From Bacteroidetes bacterium UBA2364 (GTDB lineage: Bacteria; Bacteroidota; Rhodothermia; Rhodothermales; UBA2364): DNA of 64,000 nt. The DNA lies in contig DDTM01000103.1 of assembly GCA_002344075.1 (NCBI GenBank), positions 1-64,000 on the forward strand, written 5' to 3'. The notes under the pieces are model-generated. The model saw only the letters and a program-made list of their open reading frames with translations. It was not told where the DNA came from and did not search any database. Numbering within the stretch: the stretch's first letter is position 1; each line of letters begins with the position of its first letter. A program made the translations under genes and the position numbers. Of the stretch, positions 8,164 to 15,816 are shown in pieces.

Positions 8164-9889
8164 AAATACCAGACTTGGAGACAATTCCAAGATATTGTCC
8201 GTTTTCGATGACGGGTAGATTCCAACTATTGGTTTCTTCAAATTTTTTCATGACGCTTTCCATGTCCTCTTGTACCTCTAAGGTTACAGGAGGACGTGTC
8301 ATGACATCTTCTATCACGAGCCAATGATAGAGTTCTCGGTCGAAGATCACATCTTTCACATCATCCAGCGTGATGACCCCCACGAATCTGCCGGAGCGCT
8401 CTACAACCGCAAAGAGATTGCGTTTACTGTTACGTATGGCCTCTACCAAGTCTTCCAGTGTTCCATCCGGATAAACAGTGGCTACATCTTTTTCTAATAA
8501 TTTGGTTAGTTTAAGCCTGGTAAGCACGTTATGGTCTCGGTCACTAGTGAAAATATCGCCCTTGGTTGCTAATTTTTTGGTATCCATGGCGTATTGCTCA
8601 AAGTGTCGTGAGATGAACAGGGCCACCGATGCAACAATCATCAAAGGAATAAACAAGGCATAACCACTCGTGATTTCGGCGATAAGAAAAATGGCAGTCA
8701 GAGGCGCGTGCATGACGCCACTAAGGATACCCGCCATACCGACAACCGTAAAACTGGCTTCTGGTAGCCGAATCCAGTGAAAGTAATTGATAAGTCGGGC
8801 AAAGAAAAATCCCAAATAAGCCCCAACAAACAATGAAGGCGCAAAGTTCCCTCCATAGCCACCGGAAGCCAATGTGATGGCTGTTGCAAATACTTTCAGG
8901 AGGGAAATAGCGGCCACCAATATCAACAACACCCATTCCGTCTCGGGAAGGTCGGGCAGGAAGGGATGTTGTAACAGCATTTTGGGATTATTTCCTGCGA
9001 GAAACGTAAGACTGGAATATCCTTCTGAAAACAAGGGAGGTAAAAAGGTACACATGATGATCAGGGCCAGCCCGCCCAAAGCAGCACGTCGGTAGGGGTG
9101 ATGCTTGTATCGTAAAAAAAAGCTCTCGATCCAATGGGTAACGCGGGCATAGTACACACTCTGGAGTCCCGCCAGAATTCCAAGCAATAAATAAAAAGGC
9201 AGATGGTACGCTTCGAGGTTATCCGAAATGCTAAAGGCAAATAAGATCCCTTCGTTTAGGAGTAATTTAGAAAACAACGCCCCAGCCGCAGATGCAATTA
9301 ATAATGGAATAAAGTGGCTCACTGCTGCTTCGGTGAGCAATACTTCGATGGCAAACATAACGCCTGCAATGGGGGCATTAAATGCGGCGGCAATGCCCCC
9401 GGCTGCACCTGATGCCAGCAAAAGGGTTCTCTCAGGGTAATTGGTCCGATAGATTTTACCATAATTGGCACCAATCGCCGATCCGGTGGCCACAATGGGG
9501 GCTTCAAGCCCAGCCGAACCTCCAAAACCAACCGTAAGGGCACTTGCAATGGCATGTAGATAGGTGTTCACACGGGGAATGAAGCTGGACCGCTGCGCAA
9601 TGGCATATAGCACACTGGGGACGCCACGTTCCAGTTTCCCGTCAAAAAACTGCTGAATGACCCAAACCGTCAAGAGGATTCCCACAAACGGGAAAAAGAC
9701 ATAGGTCCAACCAAAAACACTGACACTGCTTAGAAACTGCTGGATATAGTGAACAGACGATTTGAGCAAGACCGCAATTGCACCGGAAGTAATGCCCGTA
9801 AGTGCCGCAAGAACCATGATAAACTGTCCTCGGCTGAGTCGTTTCCGCGTCACATTGAGGATCGGTTCGGTGTAGCGTAGCCAAAACAT
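8117..9889 (-). CDS. CLC-family chloride channel/transporter with CBS pair
   Basis: A 590-residue CLC membrane protein: about 430 residues of transmembrane core, then a cytoplasmic CBS pair (about 465-585; LEDLVEAIRNSKRNLFAVVERSG ... VIEDVMTRPPVTLEV). GGSAGLEAP aligns with the usual GGSAGREGP selectivity-filter motif, so the gating Glu is kept while Arg becomes Leu and Gly becomes Ala. GGNFAPSLFVGAYLG matches the second conserved motif (GGxFxP). Whether it is a channel or an H+/Cl- exchanger cannot be decided by reading. It runs towards the DinB-like gene and overlaps its end by 47 nt. The ATG at 9889 is the natural start. Confidence 0.93.
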   Translation of the reverse strand: MFWLRYTEPILNVTRKRLSRGQFIMVLAALTGITSGAIAVLLKSSVHYIQQFLSSVSVFGWTYVFFPFVGILLTVWVIQQFFDGKLERGVPSVLYAIAQRSSFIPRVNTYLHAIASALTVGFGGSAGLEAPIVATGSAIGANYGKIYRTNYPERTLLLASGAAGGIAAAFNAPIAGVMFAIEVLLTEAAVSHFIPLLIASAAGALFSKLLLNEGILFAFSISDNLEAYHLPFYLLLGILAGLQSVYYARVTHWIESFFLRYKHHPYRRAALGGLALIIMCTFLPPLFSEGYSSLTFLAGNNPKMLLQHPFLPDLPETEWVLLILVAAISLLKVFATAITLASGGYGGNFAPSLFVGAYLGFFFARLINYFHWIRLPEASFTVVGMAGILSGVMHAPLTAIFLIAEITSGYALFIPLMIVASVALFISRHFEQYAMDTKKLATKGDIFTSDRDHNVLTRLKLTKLLEKDVATVYPDGTLEDLVEAIRNSKRNLFAVVERSGRFVGVITLDDVKDVIFDRELYHWLVIEDVMTRPPVTLEVQEDMESVMKKFEETNSWNLPVIENGQYLGIVSKSGIFNQYRQSLSAPREVL

Positions 9890-10253
9890 AGCAGTATGGA
9901 GGGATGAAATTGCCCTTTGCGTTATCAGGGAGGCAGAAGGTGTACCGAATACCGGTTAAAAGTACGGTATTTTTTTACCCAGAGGGGTTAAATTATCGCA
10001 TTTTTACGGATTTTGGATAGCGGGAGGAATTTTTGTAGAATATCGCCCTCTAACTGGATAACTTAAGGGGTCATGAACCGTGAAACGGCGAAGGCGGTAG
10101 AGTATAACGGGTGTGGACGAATAGAGAAACGTTACTGTTGCCTCAAATCTTAATTGTAAAAAACCGTTATCGTCAGAACTTTTCAAAGACTTCCAAACGA
10201 ATCTTATCCGAGATTTGGTATATTCATCGCTCTATCAAAAAAAACAAAGAAAT
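9890..10253. other. Divergent intergenic region
   Basis: About 360 nt between the divergently transcribed CLC gene and M16 protease. It should hold both promoters. The only clear structure is a plus-strand terminator-like hairpin at 9948-9976. No gene is apparent. Confidence 0.5.
9948..9976 (+). terminator. Orphan terminator-like hairpin
   Basis: AATACCG (9948-9954) pairs with CGGTATT (9965-9971) around a 10-nt loop and runs into a T run. No plus-strand gene ends here, so it could end a short transcript or attenuate the M16 leader. It could also be chance. Confidence 0.4.
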
Positions 10254-11492
10254 ATGACGCAAAAAACAGTACTGGCCAACGGAATTCGGGTGGTGACGGA
10301 GACGATCCCGACGGTTAGGACCGTATCAGTAGGGGTTTGGGTGGATAGCGGTAGCCGTGATGAGGTACAAGGTGAAGAGGGTATGACGCATTTCATCGAG
10401 CATATGGTATTTAAAGGGACCCAAAAACGAAAAATGAAGCAAATTGCCGCCCATCTGGAATCGGTGGGTGGGTATTTAAATGCTTTTACAGGTAAAGAAA
10501 ATACGTGTTATTACGCCCGCGCATTGGTAGAGCACGCAGAACGGGCCATAGACTTGTTAACAGACCTTGTTTTTTTTCCAGTTTTTCCGGCATCAGAATT
10601 GGACAAAGAAAAGGAAGTGGTGGTAGAGGAGATGAAAATGTACGAAGATGATCCCGAAGAGTCTATCTTTGACCAATTTGAACGGGCTGTTTATGGCGAT
10701 CAGCCAATGGGTAATCCTATAATTGGGTTTCCTGAAACGGTAATGGCTTTTACCCAAAGCCAGCTATTGGCATTTGTTGAAAACCGCTATCAGTCGCAGC
10801 GTGTGGTTGTGGCTGTTGCCGGAGCCATCTCGCATGAAAAAGTGGTACGTCTGGTTGAGAAATATACAGCAGGGGTGAAACAATCGGAAGCAAGTTTCCC
10901 AGAGCGGATATGGTATGCAGAAGCCGCGCAAAGAAAAGAAAAACCCAAACCGATTCAACAAGCGCACCTGATTTTGGGAACCACTTGTGCGGGTTTACGC
11001 GATGAATCCCGCAGGAATGTACTTTCGGTTTTGAATACAATGCTAAGTGGCGGAATGTCTAGCCGACTTAACCTAAATATTCGTGAAAAGTACGGTTATT
11101 GTTATAGCATCTATTCTAGTCTGAATGTGTTTTCGGATGTAGGAGACTTTAGTGTGTATATGGGTACAGATCCCACCAAGATTGATCGTGCCCGAAACCT
11201 GATACATCGTGAATTGGCCCGTTTTGTGGAAGAACCCATTCCCATTCGTTTGATGGCACAGGCAAAAAAACAAATCAAGGCTGGTTTGATGTATGAGTTG
11301 GAAGGAACAACGAATTGTATGATGCGCATTGGTAGAATGGAATTGTATTTTGGCCGCTTTTATTCGCCAGAGGAAATATCGGAAGCGGTGGATGCGGTAC
11401 AGGCCGAGGAAGTGAAACAAGCGGCACAAGAACTTTTTATACCAGAAAAATTTGCCGAAGTGGTCTATTTACCTACGCTGAATCAGGAATGA
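10254..11492 (+). CDS. M16-family zinc metalloprotease
   Basis: A 412-residue insulinase/mitochondrial-processing-peptidase-like protease (peptidase family M16). The inverted zinc motif HxxEH appears as H46-F-I-E49-H50, with the downstream acidic helix EKEVVVEEMKMYEDDPEE that normally supplies the third ligand. The C-terminal inactive-like half contains GGMSSRLNLNIREKYGYCYSI, also family-typical. An ATG 39 nt further upstream exists, but MTQKTVLANGIRVV fits the family N-terminus, so I start at 10254. No signal peptide is evident, so it is probably cytoplasmic. scpA starts three bases after its stop, so the two are co-transcribed. Confidence 0.93.
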   Translation: MTQKTVLANGIRVVTETIPTVRTVSVGVWVDSGSRDEVQGEEGMTHFIEHMVFKGTQKRKMKQIAAHLESVGGYLNAFTGKENTCYYARALVEHAERAIDLLTDLVFFPVFPASELDKEKEVVVEEMKMYEDDPEESIFDQFERAVYGDQPMGNPIIGFPETVMAFTQSQLLAFVENRYQSQRVVVAVAGAISHEKVVRLVEKYTAGVKQSEASFPERIWYAEAAQRKEKPKPIQQAHLILGTTCAGLRDESRRNVLSVLNTMLSGGMSSRLNLNIREKYGYCYSIYSSLNVFSDVGDFSVYMGTDPTKIDRARNLIHRELARFVEEPIPIRLMAQAKKQIKAGLMYELEGTTNCMMRIGRMELYFGRFYSPEEISEAVDAVQAEEVKQAAQELFIPEKFAEVVYLPTLNQE

Positions 11493-11495
11493 AAC

Positions 11496-12323
11496 ATGGA
11501 CTATCGCATCCAACTTACGGAATTTGAAGGCCCCTTAGACTTGTTATTGTATTTTATCCGTCGCGACGAAATAGATGTTTTTGATATTCCGATAGCACAT
11601 GTCACACAAGAATTCCTGCAATATGTTCAAGCACTGAAACTGGTAAACTTGGATGTGGCCGGAGAATTTGTGTATATGGCCGCTTTGCTGATCAGTATCA
11701 AGACAAAGATGTTGCTGCCCAGGCAAGAGGTGGACGAAGAGGGTGAACCTTTAGACCCTCGGCGTGAATTGGTGGAACGTTTGCTGGCTTACATCCGATT
11801 TAAGGAAGGAGCGGTACATTTGGAAACTGCATACGAAGCCCGTAAAGACCAGTTTGTACGTGGAATGGCTGGAATGGTGCAAGAATATGTGGAACCAACC
11901 GAAGCCGTGGAGTATCGTGTTTCTGTTTTTGGCCTCATCTCAGCACTACAACGGGTCTTGCGTCAGGTTCAGGAGGCTCCACCCATACATGCCATTGCGG
12001 CAGAAGCCCATTCGATCGAGGGTCAAGAAGCATTTTTGGTGGAAAAAATGCAAAGATCGAGGCGGCTGAGTTTTGTAGATACATGCGTTGGAAAAAGCAA
12101 ATCCTTTATTATTACTACTTTTTTGGCTATTTTAGAGATGGCCCGGAAACGCATGATCTGGATTATTGAACGCACCACCGAGGCCGATTTTTTTATAGAG
12201 CCGTTTCAAGAAGGATTGCACGTGGCACTGGGGCTTGAACCCGACGTTGCGGACGCAACCAGCAAAAAACAAAAAAAACAGTTCGATAAAACGGGCGTTA
12301 TTCTTTCTGATTCAGAAGGATGA
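11496..12323 (+). CDS. scpA: Segregation and condensation protein A
   Basis: Kleisin subunit of the SMC-ScpAB condensin, which organises and segregates the chromosome. The protein is 275 residues. It begins YRIQLTEFEGPLDLLLYFIRRDEIDVFDIPIAHVTQEFL, the classical ScpA N-terminus that contacts the SMC neck. It continues with DVAGEFVYMAALLISIKTKMLLP and a C-terminal winged-helix portion (FLAILEMARKR). scpB and smc are not in the window. It begins three bases after the M16 protease stop. The last residues (KKQKKQFDKTGVILSDSEG) form a polar tail. Confidence 0.95.
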   Translation: MDYRIQLTEFEGPLDLLLYFIRRDEIDVFDIPIAHVTQEFLQYVQALKLVNLDVAGEFVYMAALLISIKTKMLLPRQEVDEEGEPLDPRRELVERLLAYIRFKEGAVHLETAYEARKDQFVRGMAGMVQEYVEPTEAVEYRVSVFGLISALQRVLRQVQEAPPIHAIAAEAHSIEGQEAFLVEKMQRSRRLSFVDTCVGKSKSFIITTFLAILEMARKRMIWIIERTTEADFFIEPFQEGLHVALGLEPDVADATSKKQKKQFDKTGVILSDSEG

Positions 12324-12481
12324 TTTTCATCGCCTTAGGCCATGTTCACGCAGTCACTGTGGGATCTCTGCTAAAAGCAGTGCTGTGCCGTGTTGCGAGA
12401 GGACTCAAAGCCGAATGCGTCCAAACCGCTCCAAAAAAAGGCAGGCGGCAGCGCATAATAGCAATTATGTATGTAATTTAG
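12320..12481 (+). CDS. Possible 53-residue small ORF overlapping the scpA stop
   Basis: An ATG inside the ATGA overlap with the scpA stop opens a 53-codon frame ending at TAG 12479-12481. The product has a hydrophobic first half (MIFIALGHVHAVTVGSLL) and a basic second half (KKGRRQR). I do not recognise it. The overlap type suggests coupling, but a frame of this length can arise by chance. It fills most of the 182-nt gap before crtZ. Confidence 0.2.
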   Translation: MIFIALGHVHAVTVGSLLKAVLCRVARGLKAECVQTAPKKGRRQRIIAIMYVI

Positions 12482-12505
12482 CGTCCTTCACCAAATATCG
12501 TCCTT

Positions 12506-12988
12506 ATGTCACTTTTGTTTTGGATCATCGCAGGATTCTGTTTAATGGAAATAGCAGCCTATATTTTACATCGTTGGGTATTTCATGGATGGTTTTGGCG
12601 GATTCATCGCACACATCATGAAGCGTCACAAGGTGTTTTTGAAGCAAATGATGTCTTTTCGATAGGATTTGCAGCCGTTTCCATTACAATGATGGTGTAT
12701 GGATGGCTTCCAGAAGTGCCCGATTATTGGTTGGGCATAGGTATTGGTATTGCGGTTTATGGAATGTTGTATTTTATCATCCACGACTTGTTTACGCACA
12801 AACGGTTTTGGCCCTTTAAGTCCGATAATAAAGTATTGCAAACCATTCGCCATGCACACCAACGGCACCATCAAACCACCGAAAAAAAGGGCTACGAACC
12901 CTATGGTTTGTTTTTATTTCCCTATAAACAATTCCGTACACCTTTCCGGCGGGGCGCTACCTCGCCCAAAAACAAAGCCAATACTTAA
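12506..12988 (+). CDS. crtZ: Beta-carotene hydroxylase-like (CrtZ type) fatty acid hydroxylase superfamily protein
   Basis: A 160-residue di-iron membrane hydroxylase. Four histidine clusters are visible: HRWVFHG, HRTHHEAS, HDLFTHKR and HAHQRHH, matching the bacterial CrtZ pattern. Several hydrophobic helices lie between them. CrtZ adds 3-hydroxyl groups to beta-ionone rings of carotenoids, giving zeaxanthin-type pigments. No other carotenoid gene is in the window, so the substrate is inferred from family alone. The last bases overlap the convergent HTTM gene: the two stop codons share TTAA at 12985-12988. Confidence 0.85.
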   Translation: MSLLFWIIAGFCLMEIAAYILHRWVFHGWFWRIHRTHHEASQGVFEANDVFSIGFAAVSITMMVYGWLPEVPDYWLGIGIGIAVYGMLYFIIHDLFTHKRFWPFKSDNKVLQTIRHAHQRHHQTTEKKGYEPYGLFLFPYKQFRTPFRRGATSPKNKANT

Positions 12989-13926
12989 GCAACCGAGCGT
13001 TTCTGTATTGGTTTAGGACGCTTTTTCAGGTCTCGAAGGCATTCATGGCCGAAAGCCGATACCGAAAGTAGGATCATGATGCCAGCAAAAAGCCAAAGGC
13101 CCAGAAAAACGGCAATACCGGCATGTAAGGCAATCATATTAAATAACCAAAAAACCCTGACTCGTGGAATCCACATCCCAATGCCATATAAGGTCTCGAT
13201 AAATAGCGTCCACCAGCCCAAAAACATTGGAATAAAGGGATAATCCGCCACCCAGTGCATATCTAACAAGCTCTTAAAAAAAGGGTGTGTCATCGAGTAC
13301 CACAAAATGTCGCCGTTCCACCATTCATAATTCCATATTTTGCCGACACCTGCCGAAAGATAGGCAAAACACATATGGAGTTGTAGAACACGAATCGCTA
13401 CGCCTGCTCCCCAAGTGGCCTCTGGCGAAACCAAGCCCAACTTAACGTCTAAAGACCAAGCTTTTGAAACAGGAAATACCATTAGGTAAAATAAAGCGAT
13501 GTGTATAAAGATGTCTAAACCGTAAAAAAAAGTGGGGATACTCGCCATGATCACAATGTGGAGAAACCAAGCCACTATCGCAAAGATTCTCGTGAGTAAA
13601 CCCAATGTTACCAGTCCCAAAGCACCCACATAGACCCAGAAAAACACATAAATACTATTTTCTTCAGAAATGCCAAACCAACCCAGTAATTGACTGATAT
13701 GCTCGATATGAACTTCCCAAGGGTTGTTAAGCGCACGAGAAATCTCCCATTGTATCCAGCCATATTTTCCCAAAAAAGCCTCCCAGTCTGGTAACCATAG
13801 CAATGCCTGAACGATACAAAAGAGCGAAATGGCGATCCTGAAAAATCCTAATGGGGCGGGAGATTGGGGCGTCTCGAAAAAGGCCGTTATGCGGCTTAGG
13901 AGGGCGTTGAAGGAAAATGAAAACAT
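12985..13926 (-). CDS. HTTM-domain multipass membrane protein
   Basis: A 313-residue membrane protein with about eight hydrophobic helices. It resembles the HTTM family, bacterial proteins related to the membrane part of vitamin K-dependent gamma-carboxylase. Family-like features are the N-terminal LGFFRIAISLFCIVQALLWL, the central LQLHMCFAYLSAGVGKIWNYEWWNGDILWY and WTLFIETLYGIG. It lacks the long C-terminal globular part of true carboxylases. Its role is unknown. It is 8 nt after the stop of a small same-strand companion, a pairing that suggests a joint function. Confidence 0.75.
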   Translation of the reverse strand: MFSFSFNALLSRITAFFETPQSPAPLGFFRIAISLFCIVQALLWLPDWEAFLGKYGWIQWEISRALNNPWEVHIEHISQLLGWFGISEENSIYVFFWVYVGALGLVTLGLLTRIFAIVAWFLHIVIMASIPTFFYGLDIFIHIALFYLMVFPVSKAWSLDVKLGLVSPEATWGAGVAIRVLQLHMCFAYLSAGVGKIWNYEWWNGDILWYSMTHPFFKSLLDMHWVADYPFIPMFLGWWTLFIETLYGIGMWIPRVRVFWLFNMIALHAGIAVFLGLWLFAGIMILLSVSAFGHECLRDLKKRPKPIQKRSVA

Positions 13927-13934
13927 GTTTGTGT

Positions 13935-14429
13935 TTATTGAGCGGCGAATTCTGCAAAATATACTTCTTTAGGCTGACTTCGCTTCCCTGCCTTCCAATC
14001 CCGTAAACTGGGATTTTGCATACCCAGCAGGCTTACATCCACCTTAACTGCTTCCCGCTTTTGATTCAACATCCGAACCGCAACGGTATGGGAGAGCAAG
14101 TCCTGGTAGGTGGTGTCTTGTCGGATATAAACGCTTAGGCCATAAAAGCGGTTGTAGGATTCGTGGGCGTGGGTAAAATAGCGGAACCCTTTTTGGGTAT
14201 CTAAGATTTCCTGAGAACGATCCCACTTGTGCAAAGTATAACGCTCGAAAGCAACACTACCTACTTTTTGCGAAAAGAAGCCAAAACTCCAGTCGCCAAA
14301 ATAAAGGTCATTCATAACCGCCGTAAAATAGCTAAAGTTCGTGCGTTCCAGTTTGCCCAAAACTTGGAAAAGTGCCAAGGTCAGAAAGCAAAAATGTACA
14401 ACCAACAGGGTTCTTATGAGGTATTTCAT
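13935..14429 (-). CDS. Companion protein of the HTTM membrane protein
   Basis: A 164-residue protein with one N-terminal hydrophobic segment (residues 4-25, IRTLLVVHFCFLTLALFQVLG) followed by a soluble, probably periplasmic, domain rich in aromatic residues. I do not recognise a family. It lies just upstream of the HTTM gene with an 8-nt gap, so the two are probably one operon. The segment DLYFGDWSFGFFSQKVGS may be beta structure. Function unknown. Confidence 0.7.
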   Translation of the reverse strand: MKYLIRTLLVVHFCFLTLALFQVLGKLERTNFSYFTAVMNDLYFGDWSFGFFSQKVGSVAFERYTLHKWDRSQEILDTQKGFRYFTHAHESYNRFYGLSVYIRQDTTYQDLLSHTVAVRMLNQKREAVKVDVSLLGMQNPSLRDWKAGKRSQPKEVYFAEFAAQ

Positions 14430-14460
14430 GGGCTGTTTACAAGGATGAGAGCGCTAAAAC

Positions 14461-14496
14461 AAGAAAAGGGAGGCCGAATGAATGGTGCAGCCTCCC
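14461..14496 (-). terminator. Terminator of the secreted-paralogue pair
   Basis: GGGAGGC (14468-14474) pairs with GCCTCCC (14490-14496). Read on the minus strand, the stem is followed by TTTTCTT. It lies 20 nt after the stop of the 14517-14957 gene. Confidence 0.7.
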
Positions 14497-14516
14497 CAAA
14501 ATGGTTCCAATCCGAT

Positions 14517-14957
14517 TTATTGGTATTTATTCAGAATCGTTTGAATTTTTAGGGCTTTTGCTTGACCCACAACCGATTCAAAAGATTTTAGGTCGGATTT
14601 GTAAATGAATACATAACCAGGGTCGCGAGTAATGAAGGTCATACCTTGTAACTCTCCCGGGCGACGAATTTTGGAGACGGCTTTCACCTCAGAAAGTCCC
14701 ATATTCTTGGTTCCGATGGTACTGCCATCCGAAAAGCGGATAAAATATTGATTGGTATTTACTCCTTTCAACAAGTTAATCAATTCAGCCTTATCGCTGG
14801 CATCAACTGCGCCACGACCAAGGATAAACCCTTTGTGTTGTTGTCTTAGGTTGGCGATCTTGGCGTCTGTTAGAACTGGTTGGGCGTATGAGACATTTGC
14901 CATGACTAAAAGCAGCAAGTATAGGGAGGCAAACTTAGAAAATAAATTGATATTCAT
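14517..14957 (-). CDS. Secreted protein, tandem paralogue B
   Basis: A 146-residue protein with a signal peptide (about 1-25, cut after SYAQ). The mature part is about half identical to the product of the next upstream gene, sharing LSEVK-x-x-SKIRRPG and a Phe-Ile/Arg-Phe motif (YFIRFSDGSTIG against YFVRFADGTTMG). I do not recognise a named family. The mature domain is small, mixed alpha/beta, with no Cys pairs or evident catalytic triad. It is probably an exported periplasmic or outer-surface protein. A terminator follows, and the paralogue is 29 nt upstream. Confidence 0.75.
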   Translation of the reverse strand: MNINLFSKFASLYLLLLVMANVSYAQPVLTDAKIANLRQQHKGFILGRGAVDASDKAELINLLKGVNTNQYFIRFSDGSTIGTKNMGLSEVKAVSKIRRPGELQGMTFITRDPGYVFIYKSDLKSFESVVGQAKALKIQTILNKYQ

Positions 14958-14986
14958 GGTTGGACTATTTGATGGGTTGAGACATG

Positions 14987-15424
14987 TTAAAAACGATTGG
15001 CCAATTGTTGGATCTTAAGGGCCTTTTCTTGACCAATTTTGGATTGGAAAGCCTGAAAATCTGAGGTGTAGATATAAATAAATTCAGGTCCTTCTACAAT
15101 GAAGGTGATACCTTGCGTGCCACCAGGTCTGCGGATTTTGGAAATGGTTTTAACTTCGGACAATCCAAGGTTTTTCTTTCCCATCGTTGTACCATCTGCA
15201 AAACGGACAAAGTAGAGCTTTGGATCAACATCTTTAAGGAGCGCTTTTAGTTGGCTGCGTTCAGTGGTCGGAAGGTTGCCGCTACCCAAAAGAAAGCCTT
15301 TGTTGGAAGCTTTTAGCTGGGTTACTTGTGCCGCAGAAAGGGGAGTTTGTGCATTTGCCTGACCTAAAAGACCCACAGCAAACGTGAAACATAGGGCCAC
15401 GCCCAGTTTGGTGATTAATTTCAT
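14987..15424 (-). CDS. Secreted protein, tandem paralogue A
   Basis: A 145-residue exported protein (signal peptide about 1-25, ending GQANAQ). It is the paralogue of the 14517-14957 product. Both share KGFxLGxG, an alpha-helical Leu/Lys stretch, RFxDGTTxGxKNxGLSEVK, SKIRRPG, GxTFI and a terminal helix with AKALKIQ/EKALKIQ. Conservation is spread along the whole mature domain, so the pair arose by duplication and both copies look intact. Function is unknown. It is the first gene of the two-gene unit. Confidence 0.75.
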   Translation of the reverse strand: MKLITKLGVALCFTFAVGLLGQANAQTPLSAAQVTQLKASNKGFLLGSGNLPTTERSQLKALLKDVDPKLYFVRFADGTTMGKKNLGLSEVKTISKIRRPGGTQGITFIVEGPEFIYIYTSDFQAFQSKIGQEKALKIQQLANRF

Positions 15425-15656
15425 AGCAATACAGATTGATTTGTGTTGATGAGTATAAGTGGAATGGCGGTTGAAAATGCATTCTCGGCAAGCAATATCG
15501 GGAAAAAGGTTTAATGTTTAAAATACGTGAAGATGATGTTTTTTAGTATTCATCTAAAACACACAAATCATTTCATCTCCGAGAGGTGTCTAAGGCAGGA
15601 AAACCACAGGGGCTAAGCCCGCAAGGGCTGTTGAGGAATGGAGAAAGGCAAGACAC

Positions 15657-15684
15657 AAAAAAAAGCCGGCTATATAACCGGCTT
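15657..15684 (-). terminator. tRNA-fMet terminator
   Basis: On the minus strand AAGCCGG, an 8-nt loop and CCGGCTT are followed by eight T. The stem (15663-15669 with 15678-15684) starts at the last A of the tRNA CCA. Confidence 0.9.
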
Positions 15685-15758
15685 GGTTGCGGGGGCGGGA
15701 TTCGAACCCACGATCTTTGGGTTATGAGCCCAACGAGATACCACTTCTCCACCCCGCG
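15684..15758 (-). tRNA. Initiator tRNA-fMet (CAU)
   Basis: A 75-nt tRNA with encoded CCA. It folds as CGCGGGG...CCCCGCA-A-CCA, with a C1-A72 mismatch and three consecutive G-C pairs (GGG/CCC) in the anticodon stem. These are the two hallmarks of bacterial initiator tRNA. The anticodon loop is CTCATAA. It has its own promoter (15772-15800) and terminator, and lies downstream of the XRE gene on the same strand. Confidence 0.96.
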
Positions 15759-15771
15759 ATGTAAGATTATC

Positions 15772-15800
15772 AATATAAGGAAATAAAATCTTAATAGCAA
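15772..15800 (-). promoter_or_regulatory. Promoter of tRNA-fMet
   Basis: Minus strand TTGCTA (complement of 15795-15800), 17-nt spacer, TATATT (complement of 15772-15777), a good sigma70-type match. The tRNA 5' end is 13 nt downstream, leaving a very short leader. Confidence 0.6.
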
Positions 15801-15816
15801 CTGTTCCAAATTTGAT

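Noticed and set aside
12324..12505. Structured RNA between scpA and crtZ
   Set aside because: Only small local hairpins such as CTGC-TAAAA-GCAG could be found; nothing long-range or repeated.
15586..15786. A plus-strand frame of 66 codons containing GGIRTHDL
   Set aside because: It reads across the antisense strand of tRNA-fMet; GGIRTHDL is a well-known artefact of tRNA read in this way.
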